A stretch of 15,656 nucleotides of DNA from G039029935 sp039029935 (GTDB lineage: Bacteria > Chloroflexota > Anaerolineae > Caldilineales > Caldilineaceae). Location: the NCBI GenBank assembly GCA_039029935.1, contig JBCCFC010000149.1, positions 1 through 15,656 of the forward strand, in the 5' to 3' direction. Below are positions 5,655-12,476 of the stretch, in pieces. Within the stretch, counting starts at the first letter, position 1, and the number at the start of each line of letters is the position of its first letter. The position numbers and the translations under genes are program-made. The notes beneath the pieces are model-generated. The model was not told the origin of the DNA, did no database searches, and saw nothing but the letters and a program-made list of their open reading frames with translations.

Positions 5655-6443
5655 ATGTTATCTATTCAAGAGCGACTGGAACAATACAAAGAGGATGGCT
5701 ACACGATTTTTGAGGGCATGTTTGACCTCGATTTAATTGCGCGGTGGAAAGCGAAATATGCCGATTTGGTTGAGCGGCAGACACCGCCCGGAGCGGAAAG
5801 ACCGACCTATTGGCTGAGTAGCGTGGTCGAATATGAGCCTTGGCTGATGCTACCAGCAGTCTCACATCCCGATATCTTGGACTTTGCCGAGCGCGTTATG
5901 GGTCCTTTTGTCCAGCTAGACAACCTGACCTTTATGGCGTTTCCCTCGGTTGAGAAGGAAAAAGCGGGGACTGCTAGCTATTGGCATCGTGATATCTGGG
6001 CGTGGCGACCGGATGGCGACCAATATGTGCGACCCAATGCCTGCAACGCCATCACCTATCTACAGGACATGGACGATGGTTATGGTCCGCTGCGCGTCAT
6101 CCCAGGCTCACATCGCGACCCAGTTGCCATCGAGGAACTCAAAGACCGCTTCAATCCTCATCCACGTGAAAAGCTGGTCTATACCAAGGCGGGCGATGTC
6201 ATCTTTACGCACTGTGCGCTGCTCCATTCCGGCACACCGAACACCACAGGCAATCTGCGCTACTTCTTTAGCATCTACTACAACATGAGTTGGCTGCGTC
6301 ATCGTGATAATCATTCGGGTCCCAATGTGCAGAAGATCATTGCCGATGCCCGTGCCAAGAATGACCGACGCATGATGCGACTCTTTGGTGTGGATGATCT
6401 GGTGTATACGCGGGCAAATTCGGGGGTTTCATACACCGGATGA
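5655..6443 (+). CDS. Phytanoyl-CoA dioxygenase (PhyH)-family Fe(II)/2-oxoglutarate oxygenase, probable 3' frameshift
   Basis: As read, the product has 262 residues, with AGGAG 6 nt before the ATG. It has the double-stranded beta-helix motifs of the PhyH family: the iron-binding HxD as WHRDIW (H111, D113), the distal His in LLHSGTPN (H191), and a 2-oxoglutarate-binding Arg in NLRYFF (R202). GPLRVIPGSH (144-153) is a further family hallmark. Members hydroxylate lipids or small molecules in the cytosol; the substrate cannot be told. The end looks abnormal. After the run of five G at 6422-6426 the frame stops within seven codons (VSYTG), whereas shifting one base gives 26 further protein-like codons to a TAA at 6505-6507. 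The natural protein is probably ~283 residues. It is divergent from the RidA-like gene and convergent with the sigma factor gene. Confidence 0.88.
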   Translation: MLSIQERLEQYKEDGYTIFEGMFDLDLIARWKAKYADLVERQTPPGAERPTYWLSSVVEYEPWLMLPAVSHPDILDFAERVMGPFVQLDNLTFMAFPSVEKEKAGTASYWHRDIWAWRPDGDQYVRPNACNAITYLQDMDDGYGPLRVIPGSHRDPVAIEELKDRFNPHPREKLVYTKAGDVIFTHCALLHSGTPNTTGNLRYFFSIYYNMSWLRHRDNHSGPNVQKIIADARAKNDRRMMRLFGVDDLVYTRANSGVSYTG

Positions 6444-6507
6444 AGAGATGTGGGAGCAGTGGATTGAGGAAGATCGGGCGGCAATGACAGCAGAAGAACC
6501 TGCGTAA
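6422..6507 (+). other. Shifted-frame continuation of the dioxygenase gene
   Basis: Dropping one G from the five-G run (6422-6426) continues the gene as SGFHTPDEEMWEQWIEED... to TAA at 6505-6507. The segment is acidic, Trp-containing and helix-like, and it ends exactly where the shared terminator hairpin begins. It may reflect a sequencing or assembly indel, a real mutation, or slippage. Confidence 0.7.
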
Positions 6508-6558
6508 ATCTGTTTACCTGCCATGCCACAGTGTTGTCGCATGGCAGGCAAACAGATT
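6507..6558. terminator. Shared bidirectional hairpin between convergent genes
   Basis: The arms 6507-6526 and 6539-6558 pair over 20 positions with one A/C mismatch, around a 12-nt loop. The arms touch the shifted-frame TAA of the dioxygenase (6505-6507) and the TAA of the sigma factor gene (6557-6559). No long T-tract follows either arm, so termination may be factor-assisted, but the placement is that of a convergent terminator. Confidence 0.65.
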
Positions 6559-7729
6559 AGTTCAACAAACGTACTCGAATATCGCGATAGAGCGTTTTCG
6601 ATTCCCAGATCGTCAACCCAACCTGACCATGCATCCATGACCCGTCCGTCACCTGATTGACAAGTGCGCCATTGATGTAGGACGTAATCGAATGCTCACA
6701 GGCCATAATCGTGACTGGATAATCCTGTCCATGTTCAAAGGGGTAATGTACCACGCTGAGTTTGATGGGGTTCAGATTGCCCTCTGCGTCTGGTTCGATC
6801 CGACGAATCACCGCTGCTTGCCACCCCATCAACAGGTCAAAGGCATAAAAGCGATTGGCCGCTTCATCCACGCGGAACAACATCTGTGCATTGCCACCCG
6901 CCAGTGGTGTCATGATGGCCGAGAACTCAATATCTCGCCATGATGCCTCCCCATAGGTCAACTGTGTGCCATAGTCATATTCTTCACCGACCAGCCCGTC
7001 CTGACCAATGCGTTGCCAGAAGTCCGGTGTGGCGTCTGGTGCAAGCGGTTTGTGGTCCGCTGACCAGCCTTCAAAACTGCCAGTAAATATCTTCTGCCAG
7101 CCAATCTTGCCTTGCATTCCGCTGATGATATCGCGGAAATCGATGGGGACATGTACTGTAGATTGCTGTGTTGGATTTGTTATAGGTTGCTGTGTTTGAT
7201 TTGCCATTTTCAAAATTTCCTTTCGCATCACTTGCCTCGCATGATGGAGGCGACTCTTAATCGTTCCTTGCGGTATCTCAAAGAGTGCCGCAATCGTTGG
7301 AATCGACACCCCACTCAAGTAGTGGAGTGTTGTGACGAGATGGTCTTTGTCCGAAAGTGTATTGAGTGCCATTGGCAGCAGGTCCAGATAGCAAACTGAT
7401 TGGGTTGGACTCTCTTTGATCGAGAGCATCCGCTCCAACAGGTCGATATCGACTGGTGATGCAGCGCGTTGTTGACGTTTGCGCCGCGCAACATTGGCGA
7501 CAATTTGATAGAACCATGCACCAAAGCGCGCTGGGTCGCGCAGCGTCTGTAACCGTTGAAGCCCCAGTACCCACGCATCTTGAACCGCATCTTCGGCATC
7601 CTCCTGATTGCCCAAGATCGAATAGGCAGCGCGTTTGGCGGCCATCTCATACTGGTTGGTGAGATGGACGATGGCCTCTTGGTTGCCCGCTTTGGCCTGT
7701 TCCACAAGTTGTGCCAGTTGGATTTCCAT
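6557..7729 (-). CDS. ECF-type sigma-70 factor fused to a C-terminal LamG/DUF1080-like beta-sandwich
   Basis: The product has 390 residues from the ATG at 7729. The frame is open to a GTG at 7750, but GGGAG (7741-7745) lies downstream of that GTG and 11 nt before the ATG. Residues ~8-87 are sigma region 2 (NQEDAEDAVQDAWVLGLQRL, then DPARFGAWFYQIVANVARRK). Residues ~115-172 are region 4 with a helix-turn-helix (SIPTIAALFEIPQGTIKSRL). A Gln/Thr/Pro-rich linker (~177-190) leads to ~180 residues resembling a concanavalin/LamG or DUF1080-type jelly roll: IFTGSFEGWS, WRDIEFSAIMTP, NAQMLFRVDEAANRFYAF, SYINGALVNQVTDGSW, GQVGLTIWESKTLYRDIRV. There is no signal peptide or TM segment, so the whole protein should be cytosolic. 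Such sandwiches usually bind carbohydrate outside the cell. No anti-sigma gene is adjacent; the C-terminal domain may regulate the sigma factor directly. Confidence 0.85.
   Translation of the reverse strand: MEIQLAQLVEQAKAGNQEAIVHLTNQYEMAAKRAAYSILGNQEDAEDAVQDAWVLGLQRLQTLRDPARFGAWFYQIVANVARRKRQQRAASPVDIDLLERMLSIKESPTQSVCYLDLLPMALNTLSDKDHLVTTLHYLSGVSIPTIAALFEIPQGTIKSRLHHARQVMRKEILKMANQTQQPITNPTQQSTVHVPIDFRDIISGMQGKIGWQKIFTGSFEGWSADHKPLAPDATPDFWQRIGQDGLVGEEYDYGTQLTYGEASWRDIEFSAIMTPLAGGNAQMLFRVDEAANRFYAFDLLMGWQAAVIRRIEPDAEGNLNPIKLSVVHYPFEHGQDYPVTIMACEHSITSYINGALVNQVTDGSWMHGQVGLTIWESKTLYRDIRVRLLN
7163..7203 (-). repeat. 24-bp in-frame duplication in the sigma factor linker
   Basis: TTGCTGTGTTGGATTTG (7163-7179) and TTGCTGTGTTTGATTTG (7187-7203) differ at one base and are 24 bp apart. 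They encode the repeated N-x-TQQ segment of the linker between sigma region 4 and the beta-sandwich, a sign that its length is flexible. Confidence 0.7.
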
Positions 7730-7768
7730 CACTGCGTTGGCTCCCTTCACTTCACAAAACTAGACACA

Positions 7769-7813
7769 TATCTACTATATAGATACACAAAATGCGAAAT
7801 GGTTTGATGCGAA
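7769..7813 (-). promoter_or_regulatory. Repeat-rich upstream region of the sigma factor gene
   Basis: The 130 bp between the P450 and sigma factor genes contain an inverted repeat TATCTA-ctata-TAGATA (7769-7785) and two direct copies of ATGCGAA (7792-7798 and 7807-7813), spaced 15 bp apart. These are candidate promoter or operator elements, possibly autoregulatory; no consensus -35/-10 pair is clear. Confidence 0.3.
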
Positions 7814-7859
7814 TTTTTGGGAATCTAGGAGAGCCACTGAATTTGCAAAGAAATGAGGT

Positions 7860-9083
7860 CTATGCTGTCGCAAATAAAGTCGGTGTCGCTCGAAACTCAT
7901 GTCCATAAGGTGCAGCCAACTGCTCAACATCCAACCGCAACCCCGATAACCGCTCCAACAACATCGACAGCCCAATCATGCCCTCCAGTCGGGCCAGTGG
8001 TGCGCCCAGACAAAAATGTGGTCCATAGGCAAAGCCGAGGTGTTTGTTGGCGTTGGGCCGATGAATGTCAAAGTCGCCGGATGCGGGATAGAAAGCAGGG
8101 TCACGGTTGGCAGCACCGAGCATACAGTAGATTTTCTCGCCACGTTGAATCGGCACACCATGTAGCACGATATCGCGCACGGGGAAGCGCATGGCCGCCT
8201 GCACGGGCGATTCCCAGCGCATGGACTCTTCTAGGGCGTTGGCGAGCAGTGCGGGGGTGTGCTGTACTTGCGCCAACTGTTCGGGGTGACGGAGCAAGGC
8301 CCAGATGGTGTTGGAGAGCATGGCCGAGGTGGTTTTGACACCACCAAAGAAGGTGAGGGCAACGTTGGCAACCAGTTCATCGGCGGTCAACTGGACACTC
8401 TGGTTGTGGATCAACTGGCTGAGGACCGAATTGTTGGGTGTATGCTTGAGCGTTTCGATTTGGGTCAACACCAGCGAGCGGAACTGCTGCATGGCGCGTT
8501 TGCCCCGTGTGCGGATAGATTCATTCATCTCGACATTGCCAATGGCGACGGCAAAGTCATCATACCATTCTCGGAACTGCGCCGCTTCATCAACCTCAAA
8601 GCCCAGCGTGGCGACGACGGTGTAGATTGCCAGCGGATCGGAGAATGCTTTGTCCAAGTCGATAGATTCTGTTTGGGCCAGTTCCTGTTCAATTGTGTCC
8701 AGCAAGCGCGTGGTAATCTCGGTAATCAAGTCGGTATAAAAGGTGCGGCTGTGCTTGGGGCGATATGGCTCGACAAAGACATCACGGATGCGTTTGTGTG
8801 GCGGTCCATCCAAGCTCAACATCATCGAGCCAAAGGTGTCTTCCATCGGGTTAATCTGTCCGCTCCCTGTACTGTGGGCAATAGGCTCCATCGTGTAGAG
8901 GTCGGCATCACGCATGATTTCGATGGCGTCGTCACGGCGTGTCACCATCCACAGATTGAAGGCGGGAACCCATGAGACGGGTTCATGCGCCAACATCTGA
9001 TGAAAGGTGGGGTAGGGGTTCTCGGCCATCTGTGCCAACGTGACCTGTGCGCCGATGGGAAATTGGTCTTGTCGATTACGCAT
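7860..9083 (-). CDS. Cytochrome P450 with unusual I-helix (GGVKTT)
   Basis: The 407-residue product has the normal length for a soluble bacterial class I P450. Motifs are the C-helix LDGPPHKRIR (91-100), the ExxR pair E286-R289 (EESMRW), the PERF-like region FDIHRPNANKHLGF, and the haem loop FAYGPHFCLGAPLAR (351-365) with Cys358 as thiolate ligand. The I-helix motif, normally (A/G)Gx(D/E)T(T/S), reads G247-G-V-K250-T-T: the acid used in proton delivery to bound O2 is replaced by Lys. The ATG overlaps the stop of the upstream 68-residue ORF by 8 nt, so it is the last gene of an operon with the acyl-CoA dehydrogenase. No ferredoxin or reductase gene is in the window, and the substrate is unknown. 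Confidence 0.95.
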   Translation of the reverse strand: MRNRQDQFPIGAQVTLAQMAENPYPTFHQMLAHEPVSWVPAFNLWMVTRRDDAIEIMRDADLYTMEPIAHSTGSGQINPMEDTFGSMMLSLDGPPHKRIRDVFVEPYRPKHSRTFYTDLITEITTRLLDTIEQELAQTESIDLDKAFSDPLAIYTVVATLGFEVDEAAQFREWYDDFAVAIGNVEMNESIRTRGKRAMQQFRSLVLTQIETLKHTPNNSVLSQLIHNQSVQLTADELVANVALTFFGGVKTTSAMLSNTIWALLRHPEQLAQVQHTPALLANALEESMRWESPVQAAMRFPVRDIVLHGVPIQRGEKIYCMLGAANRDPAFYPASGDFDIHRPNANKHLGFAYGPHFCLGAPLARLEGMIGLSMLLERLSGLRLDVEQLAAPYGHEFRATPTLFATA

Positions 9084-9282
9084 AAACGGCTCGCTCCCCT
9101 AATAATGCGGATCGAAAACGATGCGTCAGAAATGCCCCGTCTTTGCGTGGCAGCACACGGGGGACATCTTCATTCGACACTTTGATGACGGCAAACAGTG
9201 GGCCTTGATGACAAGGTGTCCATTTTAATCTGGTGCTGGCGGAAAAGCTCGCTGCCCAATCACCTGAAGTTTGGTCAGTCAT
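9076..9282 (-). CDS. Small hypothetical protein between acyl-CoA dehydrogenase and P450
   Basis: This 68-residue ORF starts 15 bp after the acyl-CoA dehydrogenase stop, with AGGGA about 10 nt before its ATG, and its TAA overlaps the P450 start (ATGCGTAA). This packing is strong evidence that it is translated. The product starts MTDQTSGDWAASFSASTRLK, contains one Cys (WTPCHQGP), and ends in a basic, beta-rich stretch (VLPRKDGAFLTHRFRSALLG). I recognise no domain, and there is no CxxC or ferredoxin motif, so it is not an obvious redox partner of the P450. It has no TM segment or signal peptide. Confidence 0.6.
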   Translation of the reverse strand: MTDQTSGDWAASFSASTRLKWTPCHQGPLFAVIKVSNEDVPRVLPRKDGAFLTHRFRSALLGERAVYA

Positions 9283-9297
9283 GAGTTGGATTCCCTA

Positions 9298-10458
9298 TTA
9301 GAATGAGCGTGGCATCCCCAAGATGTGTTGCCCGATATAGGACAACACCAAGTTTGTGGAAATGGGTGCAACCTGATAGAGCCGTGTCTCACGGAACTTG
9401 CGCTCGACCGCATATTCGCTGGCAAAGCCAAAGCCGCCATAGGTCTGCAAAGTGGCGTTGGCCGCTTCCCACGATGCGTCTGCCGCCAGTAGTTTGGACA
9501 TGTTGGCCTCGGCCCCGCAAGGTTGCCCCGCATCAAAGAGCTTGGCCGCTTCATAGCGCATGAGGTCTGCCGCTCGGACGTGGATGTATGCCTGCGCAAT
9601 CGGGAATTGGATACCCTGATTCTGCCCAATGGGGCGACCAAAGACGACACGCTCGTTAGAATAACGTGTGGCGCGATCCGTAAACCAGTAACCATCGCCA
9701 ATGCACTCAGCAGCGATTAAGATACGCTCGGCATTCATGCCATCAAGAATGTAGCGGAAGCCCTTGCCCTCTTCACCAATTAGACTATCGGCGGGGATAC
9801 GCAGATCATCAAAAAAGACTTCGGTGGTTTGGTGATTCATCATGGTGTCGATGGGATTGATCTTGACGCCATTGCCCACTGCACTTTTGAGGTCAATCAA
9901 AAAGACCGACAGTCCATCGGTACGCTTTTTGACTTCATCCTTGGGTGTTGTGCGCGCCAACAGCAACATCAAGTCCGAGTATTCAGCGCGTGACGTCCAA
10001 ATCTTCTGCCCACGCACGACATATTCATCACCATCACGCCGCGCCATCGTGCGGATGCTGGTCGTGTCTGTTCCCGCATCCGGCTCGGTCACGCCAAATG
10101 CCTGTAATCGCAGTTCACCCGACGCAATCTTGGGCAGATAGTACGACTTCTGCTCCTCCGAGCCATGCCTCAACAATGTTCCCATGATGTACATCTGCGC
10201 ATGACAGGCAGCAGCATTGGCCCCATTGCGATGCACTTCCTCCAGAATGATCGATGCCTCAGTGACGCCCAACCCCACACCGTCATATTCCTCTGGAATC
10301 AGCGCAGCCAGATAGCCCGCATCGGTCATGGCCTGAACAAACTCGGTGGGATAGGCATTGTCTTTGTCGAGCTTTTCCCAGTACTCGTCGGGATACCGCT
10401 CACATAGTTTTTGGACACCCTTGCGCAGGTCGTCATGTAGATCGCTAAAGTCAGTCAT
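9298..10458 (-). CDS. Acyl-CoA dehydrogenase-family flavoprotein
   Basis: The 386 residues cover the whole ACAD fold: N-terminal helical domain, beta domain with FGVTEPDAGTDTTSI (121-135) and GQKIWTSRAEYSDL (150-163), and C-terminal helical domain with QTYGGFGFASEYAVER (338-353). These bind FAD and an acyl-CoA or similar substrate and form the 2,3-double bond. The usual catalytic Glu of YEGT in the C-terminal loop is missing (YQVAPISTN, 361-369), but E244 in MNAERILIAAE sits at the helix-G position used by isovaleryl- and long-chain acyl-CoA dehydrogenases. It is the first gene of a three-gene operon with the small ORF and the P450. There is no adjacent electron-transfer flavoprotein. The substrate could be a free or carrier-bound acyl chain rather than a CoA ester; this is not resolvable here. 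Confidence 0.94.
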   Translation of the reverse strand: MTDFSDLHDDLRKGVQKLCERYPDEYWEKLDKDNAYPTEFVQAMTDAGYLAALIPEEYDGVGLGVTEASIILEEVHRNGANAAACHAQMYIMGTLLRHGSEEQKSYYLPKIASGELRLQAFGVTEPDAGTDTTSIRTMARRDGDEYVVRGQKIWTSRAEYSDLMLLLARTTPKDEVKKRTDGLSVFLIDLKSAVGNGVKINPIDTMMNHQTTEVFFDDLRIPADSLIGEEGKGFRYILDGMNAERILIAAECIGDGYWFTDRATRYSNERVVFGRPIGQNQGIQFPIAQAYIHVRAADLMRYEAAKLFDAGQPCGAEANMSKLLAADASWEAANATLQTYGGFGFASEYAVERKFRETRLYQVAPISTNLVLSYIGQHILGMPRSF

Positions 10459-10524
10459 TGGTTGTCTTGGTTCCTTTTTTGATGTTTGTTATTGATATGC
10501 TTTGATGGATAATCAATCGCTGTT

Positions 10525-10554
10525 ATTGTACCCGACTGTCTCTGATAACGACAA
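10525..10554 (-). promoter_or_regulatory. Candidate sigma-70 promoter of the acyl-CoA dehydrogenase operon
   Basis: On the minus strand TTGTCG (10554 to 10549) is followed after 18 nt by TACAAT (10530 to 10525). The leader to the ATG at 10458 would be ~60 nt. Confidence 0.45.
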
Positions 10555-10612
10555 ACCATTGTTAAAAACATCTGTTCTGACCTGTGCCATGACATGCAAT
10601 AACTTGCGACTA

Positions 10613-12403
10613 CTACTCCGGAATACTCTCCGCAATCCGCAAAACATCAATCGCATACTGCCGTCGCATCTCCGGCAAATCCGTCCACTCTTCCCCCCGC
10701 TCCAAAAATTCCTGCAAGCGATTCGGCCCCCAATTATAGGCCACCAACATCCACGCCTGTTCAGGATAGCCTTTTTCACCAAAGTACGTGCGCAGATAAT
10801 CCAAATAGACGGCGGCAACCAGTGCATTGCTATAGCTGTCAAAAGGATCGTTGACGCCAACAGTAGGCGACCATTCGCGCCACGTGGGGGGCAAAATCTG
10901 CATCAAGCCGAGTTCGCCATCACGCCCCAAGGCCAGCGGATCGAGGCTGCTCTCTACATATGCCTGCGCCGCCAACAGTTGCCAGTTGATATCGTATATC
11001 AGCCCAATCTCGCGGAACATCTCCTCATAGCTCATCTCACTTCGTTGCGCGAGGGTGGACTGGGGTCGGCGTGCTTGGGATGGCACTGGCTCACCGGGCG
11101 CGGTCACGGCATCGGCCTGCACAATGGGTATACCGTCGATGCCCCCGCCACCATCTATGCTGACGCTGGATGGGGCAGGTGGTGAAATATCCGGTGCGCT
11201 ATTTTGTATGGGTGGATTAGGTCGGTTTTCATCGCGGACACCGTTGGCATTGTCTATAGGTTGTTCGACAACATCAACACGTTCTATTCCCACCGCCTCA
11301 GGAGCAGCATTTTCCACCCCAATGGATTCGGGGACAGGCTCGGCCACTTTGACAATAATTGCCAGCGGAATGGATGGGGCTGGCGTCGGCAGTTCAACGG
11401 GGATAGGGGCGACCGATGCTTGGGTGGGGATACGTTGGTTAAACCAGATCGTCATGGCGGCAAACAGAATCAGAAAAAATGTCGTGACGATTGCGACCAA
11501 CGAGAATCCTGTGAGCGAGGCCAATTGCCAGGGACCGATAAAGGGTACGTTGAGCAGGTGTCCGTTGACCATCTGTGTTCTGGTTGTTGATGATGCTGTA
11601 GGATGTGGTGTGTGTTGCGTTTTTCTGGTGACAGTGTTGGCACGAACACGAAGCGGGATGCGGGTGCGGCGTATGCCAAAGATGGAGGGGACATGGGGGC
11701 GAATTTGCAGCGGAATAATCGCACTTTTGCCTGCGGGGAGACGCAACTCCATCTGCCCTGCCCGCGCCTGTCGGGACACCTGAAAGGCTGGCTGTGTCTT
11801 GGTTTGATTGCGTGGTCTACTCAAATCCTGTGGGTCGCCAAAGATGAAGGCGGTTTGATTGCGGCTAAAATCATCGGCACGGAGACGCACCACAGCGGCG
11901 GTATTGCCCTGATTGGCAACCGGAACCATGAGCATGGCCGTTGGTTTGCGCCATGTGGCTGTCACTTGACGGGGGCGCAAATCACCCAGCATCAATTCGG
12001 TGAAGGGGTTGATGGTTAAGGTCGCGCGCAGACGGCAGACACGGTTAGGATATTCAGGCGAACGGATGATGAGGGCCAGCTCACGTGTCCCGGCAAGGCT
12101 GTCGGCTTGGCGGGGTGGCGAGACATCAATGCTGAGGCTGGCGCGCTCCCCCTGCTCAAGCCGTGTATGCACCGGATAGACCTTGACCCACGCCTCATCA
12201 ATCCATCCTTCAACATAGAGACTAAAAAAGGCCGCATTTGTCCCATTGTTGAGCAGCGTCAGTTGATAGGATGCGGTCTCGCCCGCGTTGATGGTGATGT
12301 CGTCGTTGAAGAGCGTCGCCACAATCACCTCATCGGCTTGGGGCGTGATGAGCCGAGGGACATCTGGATTGACTTGATTGGTTTTATCGGTTCTTTTTAT
12401 CAT
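10613..12403 (-). CDS. Membrane-anchored lytic transglycosylase with N-terminal Ig-like domains
   Basis: The product has 596 residues. Residues ~20-135 and ~137-255 look like two beta-rich Ig-like domains of the NEW3/CARDB kind (ITINAGETASYQLTLLNNGT, then TAMLMVPVANQGNTAAVVRL). A strongly basic stretch (245-276) precedes one TM segment (~295-319: TGFSLVAIVTTFFLILFAAM). A ~130-residue Pro/Val/Glu linker leads to an SLT-type transglycosylase domain (~457-585) with catalytic Glu484 in AAQAYVESSLDPLA, GELGLMQILPPTW (496-508) and AYNWGP (555-560). SLT domains cleave peptidoglycan glycan strands to 1,6-anhydro products. There is no signal peptide, and positive charges before the TM segment imply N-in/C-out, which puts the enzyme outside and the Ig-like domains in the cytoplasm. 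It is a single gene with its own likely promoter, 74 bp after the helicase-like gene. Confidence 0.88.
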   Translation of the reverse strand: MIKRTDKTNQVNPDVPRLITPQADEVIVATLFNDDITINAGETASYQLTLLNNGTNAAFFSLYVEGWIDEAWVKVYPVHTRLEQGERASLSIDVSPPRQADSLAGTRELALIIRSPEYPNRVCRLRATLTINPFTELMLGDLRPRQVTATWRKPTAMLMVPVANQGNTAAVVRLRADDFSRNQTAFIFGDPQDLSRPRNQTKTQPAFQVSRQARAGQMELRLPAGKSAIIPLQIRPHVPSIFGIRRTRIPLRVRANTVTRKTQHTPHPTASSTTRTQMVNGHLLNVPFIGPWQLASLTGFSLVAIVTTFFLILFAAMTIWFNQRIPTQASVAPIPVELPTPAPSIPLAIIVKVAEPVPESIGVENAAPEAVGIERVDVVEQPIDNANGVRDENRPNPPIQNSAPDISPPAPSSVSIDGGGGIDGIPIVQADAVTAPGEPVPSQARRPQSTLAQRSEMSYEEMFREIGLIYDINWQLLAAQAYVESSLDPLALGRDGELGLMQILPPTWREWSPTVGVNDPFDSYSNALVAAVYLDYLRTYFGEKGYPEQAWMLVAYNWGPNRLQEFLERGEEWTDLPEMRRQYAIDVLRIAESIPE

Positions 12404-12413
12404 TGCATCAGAT

Positions 12414-12443
12414 AGTATAAAACGTAACGCGGACCTCTTGCAA
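12414..12443 (-). promoter_or_regulatory. Promoter of the transglycosylase gene with very short leader
   Basis: On the minus strand TTGCAA (12443 to 12438) is followed after 18 nt by TATACT (12419 to 12414). The ATG starts at 12403, only 10 nt after the -10 element, so the transcript would be leaderless or nearly so. No Shine-Dalgarno sequence precedes this ATG, which agrees. Confidence 0.45.
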
Positions 12444-12476
12444 CGACATCTTGCCTGAACGGGCAGGATGCCTGTG

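Noticed and set aside
7163..7203. Possible CRISPR-like or mobile repeat
   Set aside because: Only two copies, 24 bp apart, in frame inside a gene; this is a coding duplication of the linker.
7315..7707. 130-codon minus-strand ORF within the sigma factor gene
   Set aside because: It is another frame of the sigma factor gene, whose regions 2 and 4 are clear; the product is rich in Arg, Trp, Ser and Pro as expected of a shadow frame.
8259..8975. 238-codon plus-strand ORF
   Set aside because: It lies wholly antisense to the P450 gene, whose haem, ExxR and C-helix motifs are intact; the product is low in recognisable motifs and the frame is a codon-bias shadow.
9298..10458. Acyl-CoA dehydrogenase as catalytically dead because YEGT is missing
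   Set aside because: E244 is present at the alternative helix-G base position known from isovaleryl- and long-chain acyl-CoA dehydrogenases.
10502..11783. Two long plus-strand ORFs (227 and 242 codons)
   Set aside because: They are antisense to the transglycosylase gene; the Gly/Ala/Thr-rich sequence mirrors its Pro-rich linker codons and has no ribosome-binding site or family match.
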